A stretch of 8,963 bases of DNA, from NCBI GenBank assembly GCA_023434205.1, contig JAEYTB010000258.1:1-8963 (forward strand), written 5' to 3'. Under the pieces are notes generated by a model. It was given only the letters and a program-made list of their open reading frames with translations. It was not told where the DNA came from and made no database searches. Each line of letters starts with the position of its first letter. Within the stretch, counting starts at the first letter, position 1. Source of the DNA: Planctomycetota bacterium. GTDB taxonomy: Bacteria; Planctomycetota; Phycisphaerae; Phycisphaerales; UBA1924. The position numbers and the translations under genes are program-made. Positions 1-5,848 of this stretch are shown in pieces.

Positions 1-1014
1 GTGGGGGCGGCGTGCGAGGGGGGCGTGTTCGAGGCGCGGTACCGGCTGTGGAAGGGGGTGCCGGGGCTGCCGTTCTCGCCGGGGGTTCCGGGGGCGGGTG
101 AGTGGCGGCACATGGAGGACACGTCCGCGCCGGTGCGCGACAGCGCGGGGGTGATCCGCGAGTGGGTGGGGTGGGTGGAGGACCGCACGGCGCGGCACGA
201 GGCGGAGGAGGCGCTGGTGGAGCACGCGCGGGCGCTGGCGCGGAGCAACGCGGACCTGGAGGAGTTTGCCTACGTCGCGGCCCATGACCTGAAGGAGCCG
301 CTGCGGGGGCTTCGGCTGCTGGCGAGTTTTATTGAGGAGGATGCCGGGCCGGTGCTGAGCGGGGAGAACCGGCAGCGGCTTCAGAAGCTGCAGGCGCTGT
401 GCGGGCGGATGCAGACGCTGATGGACTCGCTGCTGGAGTCGGCGCGGCTGACGAGCGAGCCGATCCGGCCGCACACCACGACGCTGGCGGAGCCGATCCG
501 TGCGGCGATGGCGCTGCTGTCGGGGCGGGTGGCGCAGGAGGGGGCGCAGGTCGAGGTGGACGAAGAGGCGATGACGGCGTGCGTGCGGTGCGACCAGCAG
601 CGGGTGGCGCAGGTGCTGGCGAACCTGATCGGGAACGGGCTGAAGTACAACCAGTCGGCGGTGAAGCGGGTGCGGGTCGGGGTGGTGGCCGGGGGTTCCG
701 CGCGGCCGCGGGGCGGGGCGGGCGGGGGCGCAGGGGCGAACGGCGCGGGCGGGGGGTCGTGCCCGCCGGCATCGGACGCCGCGCCGATGGTGACGGTGTT
801 CGTGAAGGACAACGGGATCGGGATCAGCCGCGAGCAGGCGGCGGTGGTGTTCAAGATGTTCCGGCGGTTGCACGGGCGGGACGAGTTCGGCGGCGGGGCG
901 GGCGCGGGGCTGGCGATCGCGCGGAAAATCGTGGAGCGGCACGGGGGGACGATGTGGATCGAGAGCGAGCCGGGCGTGGGGAGCACGTTTTTCTTTACGC
1001 TGCCGGCACGGTAG
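1..1014 (+). CDS. Sensor histidine kinase, phytochrome-like HisKA type (5' end missing)
   Basis: This is the C-terminal part of a two-component sensor kinase, which autophosphorylates on histidine and passes the phosphate to a response regulator not seen here. Residues 8-66 of the visible frame look like the end of a PAS/PAC sensor module (FEARYRL, then REWVGWVEDRT). A short helix leads into the dimerisation domain with the H-box FAYVAAHDLKEPLR; H95 is the likely phosphoacceptor. The ATPase domain follows: N-box around 204-216 (NLIGNGLKYN), G1 box DNGIGIS at 270-276, F-box near 284-288, and G2 GAGAGLAI at 299-306. The frame is open at base 1 and the PAS core is missing, so the initial GTG is probably not the start. 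There is no transmembrane segment in the visible part. Residues about 228-262 are a Gly/Ala-rich insert between two ATPase-domain strands, which is unusual. The stop lies 8 bp from the polA stop on the other strand. The family call is firm; the signal sensed is unknown. Confidence 0.93.
   Translation: MGAACEGGVFEARYRLWKGVPGLPFSPGVPGAGEWRHMEDTSAPVRDSAGVIREWVGWVEDRTARHEAEEALVEHARALARSNADLEEFAYVAAHDLKEPLRGLRLLASFIEEDAGPVLSGENRQRLQKLQALCGRMQTLMDSLLESARLTSEPIRPHTTTLAEPIRAAMALLSGRVAQEGAQVEVDEEAMTACVRCDQQRVAQVLANLIGNGLKYNQSAVKRVRVGVVAGGSARPRGGAGGGAGANGAGGGSCPPASDAAPMVTVFVKDNGIGISREQAAVVFKMFRRLHGRDEFGGGAGAGLAIARKIVERHGGTMWIESEPGVGSTFFFTLPAR
710..728 (+). other. Short-loop G-quadruplex motif inside the kinase gene
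   Basis: Four G-runs of 4, 4, 3 and 5 bases are separated by single C residues, which is the classical pattern for a very stable G-quadruplex with one-base loops. It lies on the coding strand and encodes part of the Gly-rich insert of the ATPase domain, so it would also be present in the mRNA. In DNA this GC-rich it may simply be a by-product of glycine codons. The motif is directly visible; any function is inference. Confidence 0.4.
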
Positions 1015-1022
1015 GCGGGGGG

Positions 1023-4000
1023 CTACTTGCCCTCGAACCAGTTGCGGGCGATGGAGGCGTCGGCCTTGAGGGGGACGCTGAGCTGCATGGCCTGCTCCAT
1101 GCGGGTGGTGACGAAGGCCTTGACCTCGTTGGCGATGGGTTCGGGGGACTCGAAGACGAGTTCGTCGTGGATCTGGAGGAGCATTTTGACTTCGGGGGAG
1201 GTTGGGGCGGAGGCGAGGGTGGCCGCGGTCGATACCCGGGACTTCGTCGAGGACTCCTCAGTCCCGGCGTCGCGCAGTTCTTTGTGGATGTTGACCATCG
1301 CGAGCTTGATGAGGTCGGCGGCGGAGCCCTGCACGACGGAGTTGATGGCGAGGCGTTCGGCGAGGGCGCGTCTCGCGGGCTGGTTGCTGTCCACATCGGG
1401 GATGGGGCGGCGGCGCTTGAGCATGGTCTCTACGTAGCCGTGGGAGCGGGCCTGGTCGATGCATTCCTGGAGGAAGGTGGTGATGCCGGAGAAGCGGCGT
1501 TTGTAGCCGTCGATGATCGCCGCGGCTTCCTTCTCGGAGACCTTGAGGCGGCGGGCGAGGCCGAAGGCGGTGATGCCGTAGACGATGCCGAAGTTGACCA
1601 TCTTGGCGCCGTTGCGCTGGTCCTTGGTGACCTTGTCGGGGGTGGTGTTGTGGATCTGCGCGGCGACGGCGGTGTGGATGTCGGCGCCGTGGTGGAAGGC
1701 GTCGATCAGCGCGGGGTCGCGGGAGAGGTGGGCGAGGAGCCGCAGCTCGATCTGCGAGTAGTCGGCGGTGACCAGGACCTTGCCCGGCGGGGCGATGAAG
1801 GCCTTGCGGATCTCGCGGCCGACCTCGGTGCGGATGGGGATGTTCTGGAGGTTGGGGTCGCTGCTGGCGAGGCGGCCCGTGGCGGCGACGGTCTGGTTGA
1901 AGCTGGTGTGGATGCGCTTGGTGTCCGGGTGGATGGCGTCCTTGAGGGCGACGAGGTACGTGGAGACGAGCTTGGTGAGCTGGCGGTACTCGAGGATGAG
2001 GCGGGGGATGGCGGAGCTGGTCTCCTCCTCGAGCGCGAGCTTCTCGAGGACTTCGACGTCGGTGGAGTGACCGGTCTTGGTCTTACGCACCGACTTGAGG
2101 CCCATGCCGGGGGGCTCGTCGGCGGGCTTGTTGAAGAGCGCGCCCGCGAGCTGGCGGGGGGAGTCGGGATCGAAGGTGCGCCCGATGGTGCGCATGCTCT
2201 CGTCCTTGATCTGCTTGAGGAGCAGCTCGATCTGGCCCTGGAGGCGGGTGCGCTGGCGGTCCAGCTCGGCGGGGTCGACGAGGATGCCGTTCCACTCGAG
2301 CTCGGCGAGGACCTCGACCAGGGGCATCTCGACGCCGTCGAAGAGGGGGAGCAGGCCCTTCTCCTCGAGCTGCGGGAGCATGATGGCGCGAAGCTGGAGC
2401 GCGACGTCGGCGTCCTCCGCGGCGTAGCAGGTGGCCTGGTCGATGGGGACGGTGTCGAAGCAGCGCATGGCCTTGCCGCTGCCGATGAGGTCGGAGAGCG
2501 AGATGTTGGTGCGGCCGAGGAGGGCAAGGGCGAGGGAATCCAGGCCGTGGGAGGAGCGGGAGGCGTCGATGAGGTAGCTGGCGACCATGGAGTCGAACGT
2601 GATGCCCGCGAGGCGCACGCCGTGGGCGCGGAGGACCTGGAGGTCGAACTTGAGATTGTGGCCGGTCTTGGGGATGCGCGGGTCTTCGAGGATGGGCCTG
2701 AGGGCGGCGAGGACGGTGTCGGCGTCGAGGTGCTCGCTGCTGGTGGGCGAGCGGGTGGGGATGTAGACGCCGGTGCCGGGCTGCGTGGAGATGGAGACGC
2801 CGCAGAGCTTGCAGTCGTGCGGGCAGAGGCTGGTGGTCTCGGTGTCGAGGGAGATGATGGGGGCGTCCTTGAGCTGCGCGACGAGCGCGTCGAGCTCGCC
2901 CTTGGTGCGGATGCAGCGGTACTCGCCGCTCTGGGCCTGCTTGAGTTCCGCGGGGGCGGTGGGGGCGAAGAGGCCGCCCTGGAGGGGGTCGCTGTCGGCG
3001 GGGCGGGGCCTGCGCTGCGGGGCGGGGGTGTTGGGGCCGGGCATGAAGAGCACGGACTCGGGCTTTGCGCGCGCGGAGGCGTCGTCGGGCTCACCAACCC
3101 GGGACTTCGTCGAGGACTCCTCAGTCCCGGCGTCGGTTGGTGACCCCTTGCCGATGATCGCCTTCAGGTCGTCCTGGTAGCGGTTGAAGCCGAGTTCCTT
3201 GAGGATGGGGAGCATCTTCTCCAGGCGCAGCTTCTCGACGCGGGCCTCGTCGAGGTCGAGGTCGATGGGGATGTCGCAGCGCAGCGTCACGAGCGTCTTG
3301 GTGAGCGGCAGGGTGGGCGCGGCCTCGCGGAGCTTCTCGCCGCGTTTGCCCTTGATCTCGGCGGAGCGGGCGAGCAGGTTGTCGAGCGTGCCGTACTCCT
3401 TGATGAGCTGCGCCGCGGTCTTCTCGCCCACTCCCTCGACGCCGGGGATGTTGTCCACGGTGTCGCCCATGAGCGTGAGCATGTCGACGACCTGGTCGGG
3501 GCGCAGGCCGGTCTCTTCCATCAGCTTGGCGGCGTCGAAGGGGGTGTCGGTGTGGACATCGAACATCTCGACCATCGGCTCCCCGCCCGGGGGTGCGATG
3601 TCGAGGAGCTGCTTGAGGTCCTTGTCCTTGGCGATGATCCTGATCCTGAGGTCGGGGAACTTCTCCCGGTACTGGCACACCATCGCGCCGATGACGTCGT
3701 CGGCCTCGAAGCCGGGCGCGCCCACGATGGGCACGCCGATCTCCTGCAGCATCGCGAGGCAGCGGTTGACCTGGGGCTTCAGGTCGTCCGGCGGCTCCTT
3801 GCGGGTGGCCTTGTACTCGGGGTAGAGCTCGGAGCGGAACGTTTCCTTGTCGCCCCCGACGTCGAGCGCGAGCACGATGAGGTCGGGCTTGCCCGCCTTG
3901 CTAATGTTGGGGCCCTCGGCCCTGAGCAGCTTGAAGAGCATCCCGATGAAGCCGAACGTCATGTTCGTCGGCTCCTTCGTCACCGGGGACGTCATCGGCG

Positions 4001-4076
4001 TGCGGATGGCGTGGTACGCGCGGAAGAACTGGGCGTAGCCGTCGATGATGTACAGCGTTCGCGGGGGCGTGGGCAT
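1023..4076 (-). CDS. polA: DNA polymerase I with 5' nuclease and proofreading domains
   Basis: This 1017-residue Pol I removes RNA primers, fills gaps and proofreads. The 5' nuclease (1-300) has IIDGYAQFFRAYHA at 10-23, FEADDVIGA at 123-131, AKDKDLKQLL at 149-158 and LMGDTVDNIPGVEGVGEKTA at 202-221. The 3'-5' exonuclease keeps all its acidic residues: D411 and E413 in DTE, D478 in GHNLKFD, and D555 in YAAEDAD, so proofreading should be active. The polymerase has motif A at 770-784 (D772), motif B RNGAKMVNFGIVYG at 821-834, and motif C QIHDELVFE at 968-976. It is about 90 residues longer than the E. coli enzyme. Part of the excess comes from two identical DAGTEESSTKSRV inserts, at 315-327 in the linker and 936-948 just before motif C. 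I chose the ATG at 4076 because homology begins there; no clear Shine-Dalgarno sequence precedes it. The frame stays open upstream only by reading through a non-coding palindromic repeat. Confidence 0.98.
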   Translation of the reverse strand: MPTPPRTLYIIDGYAQFFRAYHAIRTPMTSPVTKEPTNMTFGFIGMLFKLLRAEGPNISKAGKPDLIVLALDVGGDKETFRSELYPEYKATRKEPPDDLKPQVNRCLAMLQEIGVPIVGAPGFEADDVIGAMVCQYREKFPDLRIRIIAKDKDLKQLLDIAPPGGEPMVEMFDVHTDTPFDAAKLMEETGLRPDQVVDMLTLMGDTVDNIPGVEGVGEKTAAQLIKEYGTLDNLLARSAEIKGKRGEKLREAAPTLPLTKTLVTLRCDIPIDLDLDEARVEKLRLEKMLPILKELGFNRYQDDLKAIIGKGSPTDAGTEESSTKSRVGEPDDASARAKPESVLFMPGPNTPAPQRRPRPADSDPLQGGLFAPTAPAELKQAQSGEYRCIRTKGELDALVAQLKDAPIISLDTETTSLCPHDCKLCGVSISTQPGTGVYIPTRSPTSSEHLDADTVLAALRPILEDPRIPKTGHNLKFDLQVLRAHGVRLAGITFDSMVASYLIDASRSSHGLDSLALALLGRTNISLSDLIGSGKAMRCFDTVPIDQATCYAAEDADVALQLRAIMLPQLEEKGLLPLFDGVEMPLVEVLAELEWNGILVDPAELDRQRTRLQGQIELLLKQIKDESMRTIGRTFDPDSPRQLAGALFNKPADEPPGMGLKSVRKTKTGHSTDVEVLEKLALEEETSSAIPRLILEYRQLTKLVSTYLVALKDAIHPDTKRIHTSFNQTVAATGRLASSDPNLQNIPIRTEVGREIRKAFIAPPGKVLVTADYSQIELRLLAHLSRDPALIDAFHHGADIHTAVAAQIHNTTPDKVTKDQRNGAKMVNFGIVYGITAFGLARRLKVSEKEAAAIIDGYKRRFSGITTFLQECIDQARSHGYVETMLKRRRPIPDVDSNQPARRALAERLAINSVVQGSAADLIKLAMVNIHKELRDAGTEESSTKSRVSTAATLASAPTSPEVKMLLQIHDELVFESPEPIANEVKAFVTTRMEQAMQLSVPLKADASIARNWFEGK
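1234..1272 (-). repeat. 39-bp palindromic element in polA, copy 1 (before motif C)
   Basis: All 39 bases are identical to the sequence at 3097-3135 and lie in the same orientation. The 8-bp arms CCGGGACT (1236-1243) and AGTCCCGG (1260-1267) are perfectly complementary. An inner GAGG/CCTC stem with a 3-base loop lies within, leaving a 5-base bulge on one side, so the polA mRNA can fold into a bulged hairpin here. In the polA frame it reads DAGTEESSTKSRV (residues 936-948), between HKELR and the strand leading to HDELVFE. E. coli Pol I has only a short turn in this position. The following residues, roughly 949-961 (Ser/Ala/Thr-rich), also look like added sequence. The repeat and hairpin are seen directly; an insertion event is inferred. 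Confidence 0.9.
3097..3135 (-). repeat. 39-bp palindromic element in polA, copy 2 (interdomain linker), with extra 8-bp arms
   Basis: This is an exact copy of 1234-1272, with the arms CCGGGACT at 3099-3106 and AGTCCCGG at 3123-3130. It is read in the same frame as DAGTEESSTKSRV (residues 315-327), in the flexible linker between the 5' nuclease and the 3'-5' exonuclease. Here the inverted repeat continues outwards: TCACCAAC at 3091-3098 is the perfect complement of GTTGGTGA at 3136-3143. The whole structure therefore spans 3091-3143 (53 bp), with bases 3131-3135 unpaired. Copy 1 lacks these outer arms. The 53-bp form may be the fuller element, or the outer arms may belong to the host site. Confidence 0.9.
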
Positions 4077-4110
4077 CAGGCCCACATGGTAGAGCGGGCG
4101 GGGAGGAAGG

Positions 4111-4222
4111 CCGAACACGGAGGGGACAGAGGGGGGACGGAGGAACACAGAGGGGAAGCAGGGCTCGATGCCCGGTTCCCCCCCATCCCTTTGTGTCTTT
4201 CCTCTGTGTCCTCTGTGTTCGG
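4111..4222. repeat. 112-bp intergenic palindromic repeat, copy A
   Basis: This is a long imperfect inverted repeat. The left end CCGAACACGGAGG and following bases match the reverse complement of the right end, CCTCTGTGTTCGG, at 19 of the outer 22 positions. The left arm is purine-rich with ACGGAGG/ACAGAGG repeats, the right arm is pyrimidine-rich, and a GGGC/GCCC apex lies near the middle. It aligns without gaps to the element at 4829-4940, at 88 of 112 positions by hand count. Similar ACACGGAGGACACAGAGG-type intergenic palindromes are, from general knowledge, scattered through many bacterial genomes, planctomycetes included. It lies just upstream of the polA start and downstream of the next gene. 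Reading through it creates a false N-terminal extension of polA. No target-site duplication is visible. Confidence 0.85.
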
Positions 4223-4260
4223 ATCGAATCCCCAGACAACACGCCGCTGGCGCGTGCACA

Positions 4261-4293
4261 GGGCCGGCGGTGCGCTGCTCGCTCCGCCGGCCC
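4261..4293 (-). terminator. GC-rich hairpin downstream of the secreted-protein gene
   Basis: GGGCCGGCGG at 4261-4270 and CCGCCGGCCC at 4284-4293 form a perfect 10-bp stem around a 13-base loop. It begins 33 bases past the stop of the minus-strand gene at 4327-4707. No run of U follows on the minus strand, so it would be an unusual intrinsic terminator. It could instead act as a 3'-end stabilising or processing hairpin. The structure is clear; its role is inferred from position. Confidence 0.5.
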
Positions 4294-4326
4294 TTGGGGA
4301 TTTCTGTGGTGGGCTCGGGGCTGTGT

Positions 4327-4707
4327 TTACCGAACCTGCACAAGCGTGCCCTTGATCGCGCCCACGGCGACGGTGTCGCCCTTCTTCATGACCGGCGCGC
4401 CCCGCTCGATCTCGTAGCGGCCGTTGCCCAGCGAGTCGGTCTTGATGGTGGCGACCTTTTTGCCCATGTGGGTCACGATGTAGGTCGTGCTGGGCTTGGC
4501 GCGGTAGATCTCGGCCTGGAGCTTGGTGCGTCCGCGGTCGGAGCGCCACGCGACCTTGGCCTCGGTGCGGCCCGAGCGCATGCGGGCCTCGAGCCGGACC
4601 TCGGCGCGCGAGGCGCTGGACGAGCCCGAGCCCGAGGCGTACGCCGTGGGGGCGAGGGAGATGGAGGAGACCAGGACGGCGAGGCAGGCGAGGGCGGTCT
4701 TGAGCAT
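4327..4707 (-). CDS. Small secreted protein of unknown function
   Basis: This gene encodes a 126-residue exported protein that I do not recognise. The N-terminus (K3, hydrophobic 5-19, then AYA at 22-24) is a good Sec signal peptide, with cleavage expected after residue 24; there is no lipobox cysteine. A Ser/Gly stretch (25-33) follows. The mature part alternates charged and hydrophobic residues in short strands (EVRLEARM, TEAKVAWRS, KLQAEIYRA, TYIVTHMGKKVATIKTD, GNGRYEIE), suggesting a small all-beta domain acting in the periplasm or at the cell surface. It is strongly basic and contains no obvious catalytic motif. The ATG at 4707 was chosen because GGAG lies 7 bases upstream and the signal peptide starts there; the longer frame runs into a repeat. 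It stands alone between two palindromic repeats. Confidence is high for a real gene and low for any role. Confidence 0.82.
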   Translation of the reverse strand: MLKTALACLAVLVSSISLAPTAYASGSGSSSASRAEVRLEARMRSGRTEAKVAWRSDRGRTKLQAEIYRAKPSTTYIVTHMGKKVATIKTDSLGNGRYEIERGAPVMKKGDTVAVGAIKGTLVQVR

Positions 4708-4746
4708 GACGGTTCTCCGCAAGGTGGGTGGTTGCATCGGCCTCTT

Positions 4747-4779
4747 CCCGGCACTGCCGGGGGCCGCACCTGCATGCGG
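4747..4779 (-). other. Two small hairpins upstream of the secreted-protein gene
   Basis: CCCGGC/GCCGGG (4747-4752 and 4756-4761, 3-base loop) and CCGCA/TGCGG (4764-4768 and 4775-4779) lie 40-72 bases before the ATG at 4707. They would be in the 5' leader if transcription starts upstream of them. Short GC stems are common by chance in this DNA. No clear promoter was found between 4708 and 4828. Confidence 0.25.
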
Positions 4780-4828
4780 AGAACGGGGCGCGGGGCTGTC
4801 AGAATTCCGCACCCGCCTGGATTTCAAG

Positions 4829-4940
4829 CCGAACACGGAGGAAACAGAGGGGGAAAAGAGGAAGACAGAGGGGAAGCCGGGCTTCAAACCCGATTCCACT
4901 CCGTGCCTCTCTGTCCCTTCTCCGTTCCCTCTGTGTTCGG
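4829..4940. repeat. 112-bp intergenic palindromic repeat, copy B
   Basis: This has the same length and ends as the element at 4111-4222: it opens with CCGAACACGGAGG and closes with CCTCTGTGTTCGG. The two arms are complementary over most of their length, with a CGGG/CCCG apex near the centre. The inverted repeat can be followed beyond the ends (TTCAAG at 4823-4828 and CTTGAA at 4942-4947, with a one-base offset), which copy A does not share. It begins 16 bases downstream of the DUF378 stop and could fold in the 3' end of that transcript, giving it a possible terminator role. No transposase or direct target repeats are seen. Confidence 0.85.
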
Positions 4941-4956
4941 CCTTGAACCCGCCCGG

Positions 4957-5172
4957 TCAGGCCCTCGCGAGGGGGGCGGCCTTCACGATCGGCGCCGCCG
5001 TGATGGCCAGCACCACCGCGGCGATGCCCACCAGGGTGTAGACGGTGCGGGACAGGCCGGAGCCCTCGCCGAAGAGGGCGGCGACCAGGTCGAAGTTGAA
5101 GGCCCCCACCAGGCCCCAGTTGAGGGCCCCGACGATGACGAGCACGAGCGCGGCGACAAAGACACCCTTCAT
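4957..5172 (-). CDS. DUF378 (YuzA-like) small membrane protein
   Basis: This is a 71-residue integral membrane protein with two hydrophobic helices (about 4-25 and 41-63). It carries the family signature: a first helix ending in VGALNWGLVGAFNFDLVAALFG (residues 14-35), then LSRTVYTLVGIAAV. This matches Pfam DUF378, whose molecular function is not known. Length is normal for the family. The ATG at 5172 is supported by AAGGAG six bases upstream; an in-frame ATG nine codons earlier (5199) would put this site inside the gene and add a non-hydrophobic MPHAHKESA segment. A hairpin in the leader pairs with the ribosome binding site. The next gene upstream is 100 bases away, and palindromic repeat B follows directly after the stop. 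Confidence 0.92.
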   Translation of the reverse strand: MKGVFVAALVLVIVGALNWGLVGAFNFDLVAALFGEGSGLSRTVYTLVGIAAVVLAITAAPIVKAAPLARA

Positions 5173-5176
5173 GGCA

Positions 5177-5217
5177 GACTCCTTGTGAGCGTGCGGCAAT
5201 GCACGCCTGATGGAGTC
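5177..5217 (-). promoter_or_regulatory. Leader hairpin that covers the DUF378 ribosome binding site
   Basis: Two nested perfect inverted repeats are present. The outer one is GACTCC (5177-5182) with GGAGTC (5212-5217); the inner one is GCGTGC (5189-5194) with GCACGC (5201-5206) around a 6-base loop. On the minus-strand transcript the outer stem pairs GACUCC with the GGAGUC that contains the Shine-Dalgarno core (AAGGAG, 5179-5184). The fold would hide the ribosome binding site and could make translation depend on temperature, a ligand or a protein. An internal loop of 6 and 5 bases separates the stems. The pairing is visible; regulation is inferred. Confidence 0.45.
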
Positions 5218-5272
5218 GTGTGAAACAGTGGTTTGGATGAGGGGGAAGGGTGAATCCGCGGCGAAGTCGGCG

Positions 5273-5848
5273 TCAGGCGGGCCCGGCGTTGGGGGCCTGG
5301 TGACCGGCGGGGGTCGTCAGGTCGCGGTAGAAGTAGGTAGTGGAGCAGGGCCCGCCGCGGGGGTAGAGGGCGAAGTTGGGGATGTCGCCGACGCGGACCC
5401 AGCCGAGTCGCGCGTAGAGGCGGGCGGCGTCGCCGTCGGTGACGGCGTCGAGGACAAGGAGGGTCTTGCCGAGGTCGCGGGCGGCCTGCTCCGCGGCGCG
5501 CATCAGGGACCCGCCCAGGCCGCGGCGGCGGGCGCGGCGGTGGACGAGCATCTTGGCGAGGTCGGCGCGGTGGGGCTGGTTGTCGGGCAGGTCGTGGATG
5601 AGCTGCACGGTGCCGCAGACGCCGTGGGCATCTTCGGCGATGAGCACGGTGCGGCGGCCCGCGGCGACGCCCTCCGCGACGCGCCGCCAGAAGGCGAGGG
5701 CACGCTCGCGGGGGAGCGGGAGCATGAAGCCGACGGAGGCGCCGCCCTCGACGCAGTCGATGAGCAGGTCGGCGAGCTGGCCGATCAGGGCCTCGTCGAG
5801 GAGCGCGGGGCGGCGGATGGCGGGGGCTTTGGCGTCGCCGTGGTTCAT
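5273..5848 (-). CDS. GNAT-family N-acetyltransferase
   Basis: This 191-residue GNAT protein should transfer an acetyl group from acetyl-CoA to an amine on an unknown small molecule or protein. The central strands TVLIAEDAHGVCGTVQLIHD (67-86) are followed by motif A: AKMLVHRRARRRGLGGSLM (98-116), with the pyrophosphate-binding R-x-x-G-x-G at 107-112 and its helix. Motif B is at 130-150 (LLVLDAVTDGDAARLYARLGW). The chain ends with a strand, CSTTYFYRDL (168-177), and about 14 extra residues. The start ATG at 5848 overlaps the prfB stop as ATGA, so ribosomes finishing RF2 can reinitiate here, and the two genes should be co-transcribed. It has no signal peptide and is therefore cytoplasmic. The resemblance is to broad stress or antibiotic-type GNATs, but no specific substrate can be read. 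The link to RF2 may be only positional. Confidence 0.9.
   Translation of the reverse strand: MNHGDAKAPAIRRPALLDEALIGQLADLLIDCVEGGASVGFMLPLPRERALAFWRRVAEGVAAGRRTVLIAEDAHGVCGTVQLIHDLPDNQPHRADLAKMLVHRRARRRGLGGSLMRAAEQAARDLGKTLLVLDAVTDGDAARLYARLGWVRVGDIPNFALYPRGGPCSTTYFYRDLTTPAGHQAPNAGPA

Noticed and set aside
1..3. GTG at base 1 as the true kinase start
   Set aside because: The visible N-terminus is the last part of a PAS/PAC module, so the gene almost certainly begins before the window.
399..3143. Very long plus-strand frame across the kinase and polA
   Set aside because: It is antisense to, or out of frame with, two strongly supported genes. Its composition (Gly, Ala, Val, Asp, Glu) is that of GC-rich antisense codons, and no domain is recognisable.
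4077..4343. Extended polA start giving an 1106-residue protein
   Set aside because: The added 89 residues are translation of the palindromic repeat at 4111-4222. Homology to Pol I begins right after ATG 4076.
4111..4940. CRISPR array or insertion sequence from the repeated motifs
   Set aside because: There are only two copies, 606 bases apart, with a gene between them. There are no regular spacers, no cas genes and no transposase, and the ends are palindromic halves rather than terminal repeats of a transposon gene.
5173..5199. DUF378 start at 5199
   Set aside because: It would put a good AAGGAG site inside the gene and add a polar stretch before the first membrane helix. ATG 5172 has ideal spacing.
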